Below are positions 47,038 to 47,316 of a DNA stretch of 47,316 nucleotides, in pieces (the stretch's first letter is position 1; every line of letters starts with the position of its first letter). The stretch comes from Solirubrobacterales bacterium (GTDB lineage: Bacteria > Actinomycetota > Thermoleophilia > Solirubrobacterales > 70-9). The notes under the pieces are model-generated. The model did no database searches. It saw only the letters and a list, made by a program, of their open reading frames with translations, and was not told the origin of the DNA. Where the stretch lies: contig JAJNAZ010000018.1 of the NCBI GenBank assembly GCA_021155855.1, positions 1 through 47,316 of the forward strand, given 5' to 3'. The translations under genes and the position numbers were made by a program.

Positions 47038-47130
47038 GTGTCTACGTTCTTCTCCGCGGACTCCAGTGTGAGCCGCCGCTACTGCGTTCGATAGGCTCGC
47101 GGAAGAGTTTCACCCGAGGAGAGAGTCACT

Positions 47131-47316
47131 ATGCCCGCCACCAAGAAGCCCTCATCCGGGCGCGGTTGGACAGCTCGCAAGCGCCCGGCCGCCGGCGAAC
47201 CGGCTTCGGTAAAGCGCCTCAACAAGTCGCTGGACGCAGCCCAGGATGCCCTTGCCGCGCTCCGAAACGACGTGAGCAAGGACGTAAGCACCGGTGCGCG
47301 AGACCTCTACAAGGAC
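47131..47316 (+). CDS. Lys/Ala-rich protein, partial (runs off the window)
   Basis: 62 codons are visible, starting MPATKKPSSGRGWTARKRPA and continuing VKRLNKSLDAAQDALAALRN. The start is basic and low-complexity; the rest looks like an amphipathic helix or coiled coil. I do not recognise the family; a DNA- or surface-associated small protein is possible. GAGGAGAG lies 8-9 bases before the ATG, and TAGGCT at 47092-47097 may be the -10. The C-terminus is outside the window. Confidence 0.7.
   Translation, partial: MPATKKPSSGRGWTARKRPAAGEPASVKRLNKSLDAAQDALAALRNDVSKDVSTGARDLYKD

Overview
This is a high-GC (about 70 percent) chromosomal window from an actinobacterium-like organism. The evidence is the joined str-S10-spc-alpha gene order, zinc-type S14 and L36, a DUF1918 gene, a 17/19 match to the DtxR/IdeR iron box, and leaderless-looking promoters. 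The low-complexity tails on several ribosomal proteins make me favour a deep-branching class such as Thermoleophilia. That placement is inference from family resemblance and was not computed.

Positions 1-18406 are one translation super-cluster on the + strand. It starts with tuf and a double-hairpin terminator. Next come rpsJ, rplC, rplD, rplW, rplB, rpsS, rplV, rpsC, rplP, rpmC and rpsQ, then rplN, rplX, rplE, rpsN, rpsH, rplF, rplR, rpsE, rpmD, rplO and secY. After a decayed DUF559-like gene come adk, map, rpmJ, rpsM, rpsK, rpsD, rpoA, rplQ and truA. Most genes overlap or nearly touch. infA is absent from its usual place between map and rpmJ, where a hairpin with a T-run sits instead. S3, S17, L5 and S5 carry long low-complexity extensions.

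Positions 18400-28158 hold a minus-strand double-hotdog thioesterase and a three-gene ferric-iron-type ABC importer (binding protein, permease, ATPase). Divergent from these is a tightly overlapped + strand set: a polytopic membrane protein, a GT2 glycosyltransferase, a Gfo/Idh/MocA oxidoreductase and an alkaline-phosphatase-superfamily enzyme. An iron box lies in the divergent promoter. A second site sharing 14 of 16 bases lies on the start codon of the glycosyltransferase gene, so iron status may control both import and this uncharacterised envelope-type pathway.

Positions 28240-38990 are mixed housekeeping: surE-ligA, a PBP4-type carboxypeptidase, a patatin-like lipase, a long-chain acyl-CoA ligase, a 60-residue helix-turn-helix-like protein, a Nif3-family protein divergent from a small acidic protein and an anchored DsbA-like protein, a TVP38/DedA-type membrane protein, and tRNA-Pro(CGG). 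A 20-bp-arm hairpin separates two convergent genes at 38035-38093.

Positions 38991-47316, downstream of the tRNA, look like accessory DNA in decay. A stretch of about 860 bases has no intact gene. Frameshifted remnants of flavodoxin, inositol monophosphatase and three universal stress proteins are interleaved with intact genes for DUF1918, dodecin, a site-2 protease with CBS domains, a tandem universal stress protein, a PfkB kinase, a PHP phosphatase and an NTF2-like protein. The content resembles a stress or dormancy module. The window ends inside a basic, Lys/Ala-rich open reading frame.
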